A stretch of DNA of 64,000 nucleotides, taken from Saccharomyces paradoxus. Taxonomy: Eukaryota; Ascomycota; Saccharomycetes; Saccharomycetales; Saccharomycetaceae. The DNA is taken from NCBI RefSeq assembly GCF_002079055.1, contig NC_047489.1, positions 186,001 through 250,000 of the forward strand, read 5' to 3'. The translations under genes were made by a program, and so were the position numbers. A model generated the notes under the pieces. That model was not told where the DNA came from. It made no database searches and was given only the letters and a program-made list of their open reading frames with translations. This document shows, piece by piece, positions 41,965-52,275 of this stretch. The stretch's first letter is position 1. Every line of letters begins with the position of its first letter.

Positions 41965-42489
41965 ATGTTCACTTCTAAACCTGCTTTCAGAATCAAGAAT
42001 AAAACCTCCAAATCATATAGAAACACAGCAGTTTCAAAAAAGCTGAAAGACAAACCTATAATTAATCATGTGAAGCCAAGCTGCTTCAATGTTATTCGAC
42101 CACTCAAGAAGGATATTCAAATTCCTGTACCTTCGTCTCGATTTTAAAAAAGATCCAAATACATAAAATAGCATCTGGAAACCAAACTACTCGTCTCAAC
42201 AGTTCAATAAGACATCCATAAAATCTTCAAAGAAATATTTAAACTCATTCATGGCATTCAGAGCCTATTACTCTCAGTTTGGCTCGGTGTCAAGCAAAAT
42301 ATCTTGTCTTCTTTGCTCGCTGAAGAATGGCACGCGGACAAAATGCAGCACGGAATATGGGACTACTTCGCGCAACAGTATAATTTTATAAACCCTGGTT
42401 TTGGTTTTGTAGAGTGGTTGACGAATAATTATGCTGAAGTACGTGGTGACGGATATTGGGAAGATGTGTTTGTACATTTGGCCTTATAG
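41965..42489 (+). pseudogene. MATALPHA1: MATalpha1 coding region, frame interrupted
   Basis: MATalpha1 is the alpha-box activator of alpha-specific genes, 175 residues in S. cerevisiae. The N-terminal 60 codons (MFTSKPAFRIKNKTSKSYRN onward to SSRF) match but then meet a stop at 42145. The rest of the protein is recognisable in other frames: KKIQIH onward, then FNKTSIKSSKKYLNSFMAFR, and finally LLAEEWHADKMQHGIWDYFA to VHLAL ending at 42489. Three single-base losses relative to an open frame explain this, near 42142, near 42194 and near 42286. Either the gene is dead in this strain or the assembly is wrong in a sequence shared with HML. Confidence 0.85.
42364..42387 (+). other. HO endonuclease site, MAT Y/Z1 border
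   Basis: The core CGCAACAGTATA at 42371-42382, inside the 3' part of MATalpha1, matches the S. cerevisiae HO cut site, with the alpha-type flank (CTACTTCG) on the Y side. The Z1 region starts here. With S. cerevisiae segment lengths, Y-alpha would run from about 41624 and X from about 40920. Confidence 0.85.
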
Positions 42490-42672
42490 AGTGTGGTCGT
42501 GGCGGAGGTTGTTTATCTTTCGAGTACTGAATGTTGTCAGTATAGCTATCCTATTTGAAAATCCCCATTGTCTTGGTCTTGTTCCCAATCTTTGTTTATA
42601 TACACATATTGCTATACCTTATCTACTTCACTCTTTTGTTTATCTCTATCTATATATATATATAGTATGATA

Positions 42673-45600
42673 TTATTGGGATGTAAACAAACTAGCATAA
42701 TAATTCTTAGCTTGAGGCTTTGTTTTTATCTTAACCATAAATGACCTTGATGTGACTTTTGTAATTTGAACGAATTGGCTATATGGGACGGAGGACAAAG
42801 ACACCGTCCCTCTAGGTTCTTGTTGAATCTTAACAAACCGTAATGGTAAACTACCCATACGGTTTACGTGGCTTTTTACTTTCCTTTGTTTATTTGTTAC
42901 CTTCGGTTTACTTATTGGTTTCTCTACTTTCCTCACAGGTTTATCACCTTTCAGGCTTATCTTTATCTTATTCACTTTCTTTGGCGCTTCATTAATAGAC
43001 GTTACCTCTTTCTTGATGTGCACTTTCAGTATGCTTTCACGCTTAATGACAATATCCAGTCTATCTTCTCCATTACCATTCATTTTCGCCACAAGTCTTC
43101 TCTCCCTTGGTGTTTCTAATTTAACTACAAAACTGTTGGTTAGGGTATACATCACCCTAACCAAGTCATGTATCTGCTTCCTCTGATACAAGCTAAGAAT
43201 GGGTAACTTCAAAACATCCCAGAGCAATATCTTTAAAGGGGCATACCCTTTAAACATATCTCGACAAATTTGTATTAAACCATTAATATTTTGGCGGCCA
43301 ATCTTTTCTCTTTTTATTTTCATATCATCGACGTAATGACCACTTAAAAATAGCTCAATATCATCTTCACTTTTTATATTTTCAACCTCACTATGCACTA
43401 GTTGGACGGAGGACTTAACATCGTCACTTATTGTATCCAGACTTCCATCCATAACGTCTACATTTACACAACCAGCAAGCACATCAATACTCTTATCCCT
43501 AATATATGAATCCTCATGAAAACACAATATTTCAGTAAACAAAACAAGGGCTTCCTTGTTTTTTAAACCCCCTTCCAAAAGCATGATTTTCAATACCATT
43601 AAATATTCATTCTGAAAGCTCTCCCTCGCAACATCAGCGTTATTGTTACCCAATGATAATGTGTCAAATATCATTTCAAGCAATTCGCTAAATTCATACG
43701 CGCCCACCTTATGTAACTTGTACTTAGCAAACATGATAGAAGTCTTAATCAAAGACTCATATGATGAAAGCCAATTCACCAAATTTTCGTACCTGAATAA
43801 CTGCGTCTTCACCTTATCCACATATGCTACATCTTTGGAATCATTTACGGCCACTTCAACAACGTTTTCAATCAGCCCACAAACATAAGCATTGTCACTG
43901 TACTTATTTTCACCATTCTCATTATAAATAAGAATATCCAACAGAAACTCCTTTACCAATTTCGGACATTTACCATTTTCATTTCTCACTTTAACCAAAT
44001 ATTTTGGTATACTACGCTGTAAAAAATACAACGTAGAATTATCGAAAATATTACTTTTTGGGATATTTGAACCTTCGAGGCAAAATAAAATCTGGAAAAT
44101 TTGAATTAAATGTTTTACACCGCCAGTAAAAGTTGGATCATATATGTTTCTACTAAGCGCTTCGCACGCCGCGAGCCTTATGCCGAAATAGTACCGTTCG
44201 TCCATTGCGGTTCTAAACAAAATACTTGAGTAAACAAGTGATTTGGAACTGCCATTAACAACAACGTCCTCATAATAACGGATTGCTTCTAGTTGCGCGT
44301 CTATGTCACCATCTTGCCTTAACTGAGAAGAAAACATATAATCAGGCTGATTAATGTGCATTTTACAAATCCATTCAAGATCGGAGTCTATGCGAATCCA
44401 CTCAAATGCTTCATTTTGTTTAAGCAATTCATTACTTTCGGAAGTGCGATTAAATTCCGTCAAATGAAATCGGGAACACTCTTCAGGTGACATGTATACA
44501 TTTCCAAGACAATTCACATCCACAACGGTAGGTTTCTCTTCGTTGCTGTTTTCGGGACCATTCTCTTCATTCGCACCACCACCTCTTTTTCTTAGTCTTC
44601 TGTACTTGGTATTGTATTGAATGTCTATTTTTGTGAATGTATCTTTGATTTCTACAATATGCTCATACGGAGTACCATCATGTTCATGGATCCTTATAGT
44701 CATAGAGCCCGTAAAGCATTCAGTTCGATTCAAATTTGGATGTTCTAACCTGTCCAATGCACTTTTGAAAAATCCTTGCTCGCCCACTACTTTTCCATGG
44801 CCTAGTTCTTCATCTTGGACTTGCCTTATGCCCAATTCTATAACCATCCTTTTCCTATTGAATCTTTGCGTAACGCGTAATATGGGTACACCAGACCCAT
44901 ATACCCATTCGTTAAAGAAATTTTCTAGTTTGCTTTTGTTCACTCTTTCACAAACATGTTGAAAATGTGATGATGTCAACGAATTGTTGGGCAAATCACC
45001 AGACATAGCTTGAAGAAAAATTTTAGGTAGGACACGAGACATACCAAAAGATCTCTCAGTTTTCGTCATCCTTCTGTCAAGAATGTGCAATATCATAGGT
45101 GCTTTTAATTGAATAAAAGAAAGATCTTCAGAGGACCAAGATATTGGCCTAGAATTACCTGTAAAAGTGCTCCCGATAGGAGGTTTTTCAAAGTCTTGTT
45201 CCACAATTGCCTCGCTATTGCACTTTAATTGATATCTGTAAGCATTATTACCCATTAACTTCTTGGTTACTTGTAAGACCATATAACCGGCAATACCAAG
45301 ACAACACCAATAGTCGTTCATATCTAAAGGCGTAATATTAACACATGACCATTGGTTAGCAAGTGCCCATGCAAAATCATTCGTGGTACTGAATATTTTA
45401 TCAATAACTTCTAGAGGGTAAAGCAATCTAGTATTACAAATACCTAGTGCTGCAAAATCCATATGATTAGAGGGAGCTGTTGGTAAGAACACTATAGAGT
45501 AACACGTAAAAGGATACGAACCAAATTCTTTCGAATAAAAATCTATAATTTTTTGGCAAACGACGGTGGAATTTATTACTGTCGCTTCATCAATTTCCTG

Positions 45601-46908
45601 CGTTGGAAGGGTGAAAATCTGAATGGGTATGATATCCGAATTAAGGTCATCATCCATAGGATCATTAACATTGTCGATAACACTCTCTCTCAACTTATCC
45701 TCCTCTAGTTCGTCTTCAGCACCGACGCTTGGAGGTGAAATCAATGGTAAAGACCACGAATTAAAGGCGCCGATAGCCCACCCAATGTGATGAGGTGCAA
45801 CAGGATTTATTATCTGAAATATACATTTCTTTTTCGTCAAATCAATCGGATGGGGGAGTTCTTTAATATTGGAATATTCTGAACAACACACTACCACATC
45901 CCTCAAGCTCGGATTACTGCTTTCTTCAATATTTCGTCTTTCCTCTTCTTCTTCGTCACTTTCACCTTCTTCCTCTTCTTCTTCATCTTGTACTTCTTCA
46001 CTTTTATTATTTTTGCTTTCTTCGCTATTTTTCAAATTTATATCCTTATCCTCCTCTTCTTTAATACCTCTTGCAGGCTTCTCTCCTTCTTCTTCATCAT
46101 CCTCAGGCGTATTCTCTTTTTCCTTTTCACCCTGTTCGCCATTTTGCCCAATTAATTTGGAAGTCCCTATGTTTTTAACCAATTTCGGTATGCTAAATTC
46201 TATCTCCCATGTAGATTTTTCATCGAGCAAATCAACACATGGGACCCAATACGATGCGGAACTACAAATCTCACCATTCGAAGTGTAAACGTTCCACAAC
46301 CATGGTTTATCAGCATACACAGTATCGAATTTAATACCTGACTTTGGGTTTCTGATCTCATATTCGATTTGCAGTGTGATTGGAGTGAAAACAGATTCTT
46401 GGAACCCTGGAGTAGTCTTAATCGAAGGAGTAATTGGAGTGTAATTACTTAATGCATTAGCGTCTTCTAGAGATATTTTAATAGAGGAAGGTATTTTTAT
46501 AGTCAACTGGGATTTAGAGGCCGATTCCGGGTATTCATTTAAACCACCAAATTTAGACCTCAAAAAGTGCGACTGTTCGATGGAATTGTCGGTGTATAAT
46601 ACATTTTGTGAGACCAATCCATTCAATTTTGTTTGAAATGGGTCATCGTGAATAAATTGATCACATCGACGATTTTCAACCAGAACATCTTTGATAGTCA
46701 TCTCCTTACAATCAAAAGTCACATATTCTAGGTTTTGAATTAACGGAATGATAATTATAGTGGCGCTACCAGTAATGCAGTGAGTAGCCAAATCTACATC
46801 CAACGAGATTTTTTCATGAGCAACTCTAAAATTTCTAAATTTCATCTCATGTAAAGTGCTTGATTCACTAGCAATGGCCCTGGGAGTAGCGTTTTTAGAA
46901 AAGGACAT
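42673..46908 (-). CDS. TAF2: TFIID subunit Taf2
   Basis: A 1411-residue TFIID subunit that contacts core promoter DNA and stabilises Taf1/Taf8. The N-terminal half resembles M1 aminopeptidases (LDVDLATHCITGSATIIII, YVTFDCKEM and later FGSYPF, NEWVYGSGVP) but lacks a zinc-binding HExxH motif, as usual. An acidic, Glu-rich insert spans about residues 249-330. The C-terminal half is HEAT-like, followed by a Lys-rich tail. The last residues (AKNYYASLFTSQ) run beyond the point where the S. cerevisiae protein ends as I recall it; this end lies close to the MAT Z region. Confidence 0.96.
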   Translation of the reverse strand: MSFSKNATPRAIASESSTLHEMKFRNFRVAHEKISLDVDLATHCITGSATIIIIPLIQNLEYVTFDCKEMTIKDVLVENRRCDQFIHDDPFQTKLNGLVSQNVLYTDNSIEQSHFLRSKFGGLNEYPESASKSQLTIKIPSSIKISLEDANALSNYTPITPSIKTTPGFQESVFTPITLQIEYEIRNPKSGIKFDTVYADKPWLWNVYTSNGEICSSASYWVPCVDLLDEKSTWEIEFSIPKLVKNIGTSKLIGQNGEQGEKEKENTPEDDEEEGEKPARGIKEEEDKDINLKNSEESKNNKSEEVQDEEEEEEGESDEEEEERRNIEESSNPSLRDVVVCCSEYSNIKELPHPIDLTKKKCIFQIINPVAPHHIGWAIGAFNSWSLPLISPPSVGAEDELEEDKLRESVIDNVNDPMDDDLNSDIIPIQIFTLPTQEIDEATVINSTVVCQKIIDFYSKEFGSYPFTCYSIVFLPTAPSNHMDFAALGICNTRLLYPLEVIDKIFSTTNDFAWALANQWSCVNITPLDMNDYWCCLGIAGYMVLQVTKKLMGNNAYRYQLKCNSEAIVEQDFEKPPIGSTFTGNSRPISWSSEDLSFIQLKAPMILHILDRRMTKTERSFGMSRVLPKIFLQAMSGDLPNNSLTSSHFQHVCERVNKSKLENFFNEWVYGSGVPILRVTQRFNRKRMVIELGIRQVQDEELGHGKVVGEQGFFKSALDRLEHPNLNRTECFTGSMTIRIHEHDGTPYEHIVEIKDTFTKIDIQYNTKYRRLRKRGGGANEENGPENSNEEKPTVVDVNCLGNVYMSPEECSRFHLTEFNRTSESNELLKQNEAFEWIRIDSDLEWICKMHINQPDYMFSSQLRQDGDIDAQLEAIRYYEDVVVNGSSKSLVYSSILFRTAMDERYYFGIRLAACEALSRNIYDPTFTGGVKHLIQIFQILFCLEGSNIPKSNIFDNSTLYFLQRSIPKYLVKVRNENGKCPKLVKEFLLDILIYNENGENKYSDNAYVCGLIENVVEVAVNDSKDVAYVDKVKTQLFRYENLVNWLSSYESLIKTSIMFAKYKLHKVGAYEFSELLEMIFDTLSLGNNNADVARESFQNEYLMVLKIMLLEGGLKNKEALVLFTEILCFHEDSYIRDKSIDVLAGCVNVDVMDGSLDTISDDVKSSVQLVHSEVENIKSEDDIELFLSGHYVDDMKIKREKIGRQNINGLIQICRDMFKGYAPLKILLWDVLKLPILSLYQRKQIHDLVRVMYTLTNSFVVKLETPRERRLVAKMNGNGEDRLDIVIKRESILKVHIKKEVTSINEAPKKVNKIKISLKGDKPVRKVEKPISKPKVTNKQRKVKSHVNRMGSLPLRFVKIQQEPRGTVSLSSVPYSQFVQITKVTSRSFMVKIKTKPQAKNYYASLFTSQ

Positions 46909-47805
46909 CGTAAAGTCCAGTAATGGATCCTCTTGTCACCGGTTCAATGTCCAAACCTCCGTCAAAGCAGGACTTTTACATCCGTTACATGTTACTAATA
47001 GTTTTCACATTATGCAATTTACCAATTGCCCCATTCGGCAAAAGTATTTCATGTATTACCCGGATATTATAAGGTAATACCAATTGATTTATTATCTTAT
47101 CCATAAAAATTGAAAAACTTAAAATATTCTCATCAAGCTGAACACAATCCTTTTTTCATCAGAGTGCTCTCTATGACGTTTTAGAAACATTTAACATGTT
47201 CTTGTGATTTTTTCTTCGATTTCTTCGTCAACATGAGTGTGAATTTAGAATGACAATTGGGCTTAATAAATATAAAAAATCAGTACTCTTGAGGCTCTGG
47301 AGCAATCGATCCGAAATAGCAGCATACTATTATAAAAATCAAAAACTACCCACAATCACATTTTGAAGAACTAAATACAGGAAAAAAATAAAGACATAAT
47401 CAAAGAATACATTTCTAGATATTCGTAATCCTTGTATAAATAATTAAGAATTTTATTCTATTTTATGAAAGTAAAACACCCTCCCTATCAGGAGCGAAAG
47501 AGATCAAAACTTTTACTTTCCTATCAATTGTTAATCGTTTCATCATTTTTCTACCTTGCAATGTGCTGCTGAATTCCAGGTTGATATTCGTATTCCGTCA
47601 CCATCAGTCACCAAATAGTGAGGAGCTGAGGACAAAAAAAAAATTAAAATAAAAATGCATTACTACTATAATGATATCTCTATGTAGATATAGACGTATT
47701 ATTGATTGCCTTCTATAATAAACGAGGAAAATGTCGGGATAAAAAAAATGCATTATTATTCCTTCGAAATCATCAGTAATAAGTCGTCCTAGGAACGATG
47801 TAGAT
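46909..47805. other. Intergenic: TAF2 promoter and YCR043C 3' flank
   Basis: This AT-rich spacer of about 900 bp holds a Reb1 site near TAF2. The remainder, towards YCR043C, shows A/T tracts and no recognisable gene or RNA. Confidence 0.4.
47057..47064 (+). promoter_or_regulatory. Reb1 site in TAF2 promoter
   Basis: TTACCCGG, a full Reb1 core, about 150 bp upstream of the TAF2 ATG, a typical distance for a general regulatory factor clearing nucleosomes. Confidence 0.7.
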
Positions 47806-48189
47806 CTAAATCTTTACGTGTTGGTACTCCAAATCACCTCCTTCCATCTTGAAGTCGTCCTTCTTCTTGCTCCAATCAAACTTGCTTTTCTTGCTGCTGG
47901 GGCACCAGTTTAAACTTATTAGCCAGATGGTAAACAATATCATGAAGCAACAGAAATAACACAAAAAATGATCATAAACGTGTCCCCTGATAATATCACA
48001 CACTGAATAATCGTATACTTCGTCGTCAATAACGAGTCCGTAATTGAAATAACCCAGTCCATACTTCAATACGGGTTTGTATCCACCTTCATCGGTAAAC
48101 GTACTTGGACTCAAAACGGTACTTAGATCATTAGTTCCCTGGAACGCATGTTCTCTCAATAAGGAAGCATCAAGTGGAGCTGGGATCAT
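47806..48189 (-). CDS. YCR043C: Small membrane protein of unknown function (YCR043C ortholog)
   Basis: A 127-residue protein with one strong membrane segment (about residues 77-98, FLCYFCCFMILFTIWLISLN) and a charged tail ending YQHVKI. The N-terminus is mildly hydrophilic and likely lumenal or cytosolic. The S. cerevisiae ortholog has the same length, a Golgi localisation report and no known function. Cys and aromatic residues are dense near the membrane. It is well conserved in this species, which argues for a real gene. Confidence 0.92.
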   Translation of the reverse strand: MIPAPLDASLLREHAFQGTNDLSTVLSPSTFTDEGGYKPVLKYGLGYFNYGLVIDDEVYDYSVCDIIRGHVYDHFLCYFCCFMILFTIWLISLNWCPSSKKSKFDWSKKKDDFKMEGGDLEYQHVKI

Positions 48190-48410
48190 CCTTTGCCAAC
48201 GTACGTTAAGAGCGTTTTCACTGCCTGTTTGTTATGCCTCAAAACTTTCTTGGCCTTATCTTGTCACAGATATTTTGCATTTAGTTCTATACATACTAAA
48301 AGAGCGAAAAAAAGTGAAAAATAAACAGAATGTGATAACGTTCGAGGGAATCAAAAATAAATAAAATATAATCATTACTTTCGGTATAAAGAGGTGTATT
48401 AAGATGTTAA

Positions 48411-49481
48411 CTACAATTGTCTATTGCCCCAATAGGCATAATCCTCGAGGAAAAAGTCGTATAGAACCCAGGAGGGCCATATTGTGCACAGATGCCATAT
48501 GGCATGGGCATCAATCTGCCATTCGTAACTAAAGAAGTCAAACAGTTCCAATGACATGGCCATCGTGGTTACAACCACAAGAATGATTGGAGTAATACAC
48601 AGTTTGAAGATCTGTCCCTTGATGCTCGAATACGGGGTTTTCTTGAATTCGCCCATTTGCTTTTGCTTTTGTAGAGCATAGTAGTTTTGGCATGATAACA
48701 TTATCAATAAAATATATTGTAAAACACCAAAAAAGATGTTGAATCTCATATTATATGTGTACGACCAGTCAACATATAGCCTCAGGATGTGCAGGCCAAA
48801 GATCATCGCAACTGACGCAGTGAAGGCTTGTGCGATCTTGGGATACAAGAACATAGAAGTCATTCTTGCGAATATTGCATGAAACCCTGTCAAGACAGTC
48901 GCACCGGCGAAGAAGTAATCTAGTTTCTCCGTTATGATCAAATCACGACAATGGAAAACCGAACTTGCCGTCCAGGCCAACATTCCCGCAACAGTAACGT
49001 AAAGATAGTTCCAAATCAATATACTTCTGCTGTGTTTTCTCCTCTTGTTGCCATCTTCGCTTAGCATCCTAGAAAACTTTACGAATGCCTTGTAATGCGG
49101 GATGAAGTTACCTATGCTAAATATCGTTGAAAAAAATTCCTGGGTACCCAATAACCTCAGAAATGGCCACTTTCCATGGAATTGGTAAATTTCTTCCTGT
49201 TCGTCAATTCTCCAGCGTGTGATAATGTGCTGGCACTGGTAATCGCAATCAGAAATACAATCCCAGAACAAGAACTTAGAATACAAATTTGGCGTGTCGA
49301 AAAACTCAATATCATGGAACATGTTGGTTTCTGGGTCAATGTAGTTTATCTGGGAATTCGAACATCTTCTATTGTATTCGCACGCATACGTACAGTCTAT
49401 AAACTCGTCTAAATTATCCCCTGGAGAGCATGCCCCTAGGAAGCAGTGAACAAGTATGGTCACAAGCACAGCTAACCTCAT
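48411..49481 (-). CDS. PER1: GPI-anchor remodelling phospholipase A2 (PGAP3 family)
   Basis: A 356-residue ER membrane protein that removes the unsaturated sn-2 acyl chain from GPI anchors before Gup1 adds C26. A signal peptide (MRLAVLVTILVHCFLGACS) is followed by a Cys-rich lumenal domain (CTYACEYNRRC, CISDCDYQC) and about seven membrane segments. Conserved His residues occur in SSVFHCRD and in DAHAIWHLC near the C-terminus. The frame is open 17 codons upstream only through a GTG, so the ATG at 49481 is used. The protein ends NRQL, apparently one residue shorter than in S. cerevisiae. Confidence 0.95.
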   Translation of the reverse strand: MRLAVLVTILVHCFLGACSPGDNLDEFIDCTYACEYNRRCSNSQINYIDPETNMFHDIEFFDTPNLYSKFLFWDCISDCDYQCQHIITRWRIDEQEEIYQFHGKWPFLRLLGTQEFFSTIFSIGNFIPHYKAFVKFSRMLSEDGNKRRKHSRSILIWNYLYVTVAGMLAWTASSVFHCRDLIITEKLDYFFAGATVLTGFHAIFARMTSMFLYPKIAQAFTASVAMIFGLHILRLYVDWSYTYNMRFNIFFGVLQYILLIMLSCQNYYALQKQKQMGEFKKTPYSSIKGQIFKLCITPIILVVVTTMAMSLELFDFFSYEWQIDAHAIWHLCTIWPSWVLYDFFLEDYAYWGNRQL

Positions 49482-49690
49482 GTTTCTTGTCACGCTTGCT
49501 GGTTTTCTTCTCCCCAAAGGGTATAGTTTCACACTTCAGGTTGCTCTTTTATTCGCTTTATGAAAAATAGAAAATGAAAAGTAAAAGAATACCAAGAGAA
49601 AAGGAAAAAAAAACGAATATACTAACATTATTCAATGATTACTTATGAGAGAAAGAGAGAGAGACACGCACTACAAAACCAGTAAACCGG

Positions 49691-51166
49691 CTAGAAATTT
49701 TTCATAAAATCACGTCTTTTCAACCGAATTTCACCAAGAGGCAGAGTGACATCGTTATTCCAACCCCATAGTTTTGAACCGGATTGAAGATTCTCAGACA
49801 TAGGAGTTTGCAAAGTGGCATTATACTCTTCCAATTCCTTAGCAATTGCCTCTATGTTCAATCGAGGGAACGTTTCATCGTCATATGGATCGTCCAGTTT
49901 ATCTACACCGTTGTAAAGAATCTGATTTGGCGTAGAAGGCTTGAAAAACAACGTTCTTCTATGGAAAACATTACGTGTAGACAAATACTCAATCTCCTGT
50001 GCTATCATTTCAGGCTCGATCCCTTTTGAGAGTAGTACTGCTGCAACACCGGTGACAATGGGCGTCGACATGGAGGTACCCGACAAAATCAAAGTGTCGT
50101 TGTAATTCTGATGAGATAGCGATTCAATTTCCACACCAGGTGCGAAGATGTTTACGCAAGGGCCCCAATTGCTGAACTTGGCAATTGTGTCAATATGGTC
50201 ATCAAAGGCCCCCACAGTGATAACGTTCTCCGCGGATGCAGGCGAGGCCCAGTAGGCATCTAAATTAAAGTTGCCCGCGGCGGCAACAAAAACAATGCCT
50301 TCTTCAATGGCTCCCTCAACAGCCATATTGATTATGGGGCTCCTAAAACTCCCTAAACTTAGATTGGCCACGCATTTTTTGCCCTGTGGGCGACTGACCT
50401 TTGCGCAATGCTCCACGATGAATTCCAGTCCACTCAGAACATTGCTGGCCTCCCCAGACCCGTCTTTGCCCAGGACTTTCACCTCTACGAGGTTGACCCT
50501 CTTGGCCGCCCCATACGTCTTGGAACCGACGAGTCCCGCCACATGCGTCCCATGGCCATTCTGGTCACCGAACCCTTCTTTGGTCAAGTCAATTCCTTGG
50601 ATGACTCTGTCTTCGAATTCCGGATGGTCCGCGAAGATGCCCGTGTCCATAATATAGGCATTGACGTCCTGGCCTTGATAGTCGTCTTCATAGTAGTAAT
50701 TGAACCAGCTTTTGTAGCGGTTCTTGTCTCCGACGTCGAAGGGGAGTTGATAGTGGCGGGAAATCCGGGCCAAGTGACGGGGTGCATCTGGTTGAAACGT
50801 TATGTTTTGCTCTTCGTCGATGTCTTCGTACGAATATTTGGCAGTAGTGTTGAACGTATAGCTCGACTCGACACTATATGCGCCATCTCCTTCAAAAGCT
50901 TCGAACCTGAAATTGGGCACGATATCAGCGACTAGAGGGCTTTTTTTTAGCTTGTTAACTAAGTTTTTGGACAGGTTCATGGTCACACCGCGGAAGGAAC
51001 CAATGGAGAATTTCTTCTCAATTTTGTTGTCAATGAACTGTCTCCATGACCTGTTGGAATTTGATGTGAATTGCTGGAACGCTGTAGGATTTTTGAATCT
51101 CACCAAATATTCTTCTGCGTATGCGAGGTTGACCAGCAAAGAGATGAGTATGCACTGTAGCTTCAT
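49691..51166 (-). CDS. RRT12: Subtilisin-like protease, spore-wall associated
   Basis: A 491-residue secreted subtilase. A signal peptide (about 1-17) and an I9-type propeptide (about 18-95) precede the catalytic domain. The triad is visible: Asp174 in AYIMDTGIF, His205 in GHGTHVAG and Ser near 365 in SGTSMSTP. A long variable spacer (about 95-145) separates propeptide and protease. In S. cerevisiae Rrt12/Osw3 acts in the dityrosine layer of the spore wall. The triad is intact, so an active protease is expected. Length equals that recalled for S. cerevisiae. Confidence 0.95.
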   Translation of the reverse strand: MKLQCILISLLVNLAYAEEYLVRFKNPTAFQQFTSNSNRSWRQFIDNKIEKKFSIGSFRGVTMNLSKNLVNKLKKSPLVADIVPNFRFEAFEGDGAYSVESSYTFNTTAKYSYEDIDEEQNITFQPDAPRHLARISRHYQLPFDVGDKNRYKSWFNYYYEDDYQGQDVNAYIMDTGIFADHPEFEDRVIQGIDLTKEGFGDQNGHGTHVAGLVGSKTYGAAKRVNLVEVKVLGKDGSGEASNVLSGLEFIVEHCAKVSRPQGKKCVANLSLGSFRSPIINMAVEGAIEEGIVFVAAAGNFNLDAYWASPASAENVITVGAFDDHIDTIAKFSNWGPCVNIFAPGVEIESLSHQNYNDTLILSGTSMSTPIVTGVAAVLLSKGIEPEMIAQEIEYLSTRNVFHRRTLFFKPSTPNQILYNGVDKLDDPYDDETFPRLNIEAIAKELEEYNATLQTPMSENLQSGSKLWGWNNDVTLPLGEIRLKRRDFMKNF

Positions 51167-51477
51167 AGTAAGTGTTCTTTTGCTGTTTTTCTTGAAGGGT
51201 AGTAGAGGATGGCCAGTACTGGAATATACCTCTATATCCTATTATCGTGGTAGTAGAGACTATAAAAAATAAAAAATAGAAAAAAATCAATGAGAACAAT
51301 ATTTTGTGTCGTTTTTTTTTCCTTTCTTTCTCTATACAAGTACGTCATCACTACGGAAAACCCAAAAAAACCAAGGAAAAAAAAAAGGTTTACCTTACCT
51401 ATAGTATACGTAAACTTAATACTATCACTATTATTCTTATATACAGGAAATGGGGCTGCCACAGAACCCGCGCTAGC
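51167..51477. other. Intergenic: RRT12 promoter and IMG1 3' flank
   Basis: A 311-bp spacer with long A and T tracts. I see no gene and no meiotic URS1 or MSE match strong enough to report. Confidence 0.4.
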
Positions 51478-52053
<576 letters not shown>

Positions 52054-52275
52054 TTATTGAGAATTTCAACGCACCAAAGATGAAAAACAAGGAAAAAAAG
52101 GAAAATAGACCACTACATAAAAGTGCGCGGGGGCCATTAACCACTCATATACAGATGTAAATACATATATATATACATATGTATATGTGTGGAGAAGGAA
52201 AGAAGGAAGACGAAAATATGTAAATGTGTATTATTAGTATACAATAGAATATGCGTGTGAAATTTTGAGTATTTT

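Noticed and set aside
42304-42489. 61-codon frame read as a separate small gene starting TTG
   Set aside because: It is the in-place C-terminal part of MATalpha1, not a separate gene.
45869-46288. 139-codon plus-strand Ser-rich frame inside TAF2
   Set aside because: It is the antisense of the Glu-rich acidic insert of Taf2, which gives runs of Ser codons.
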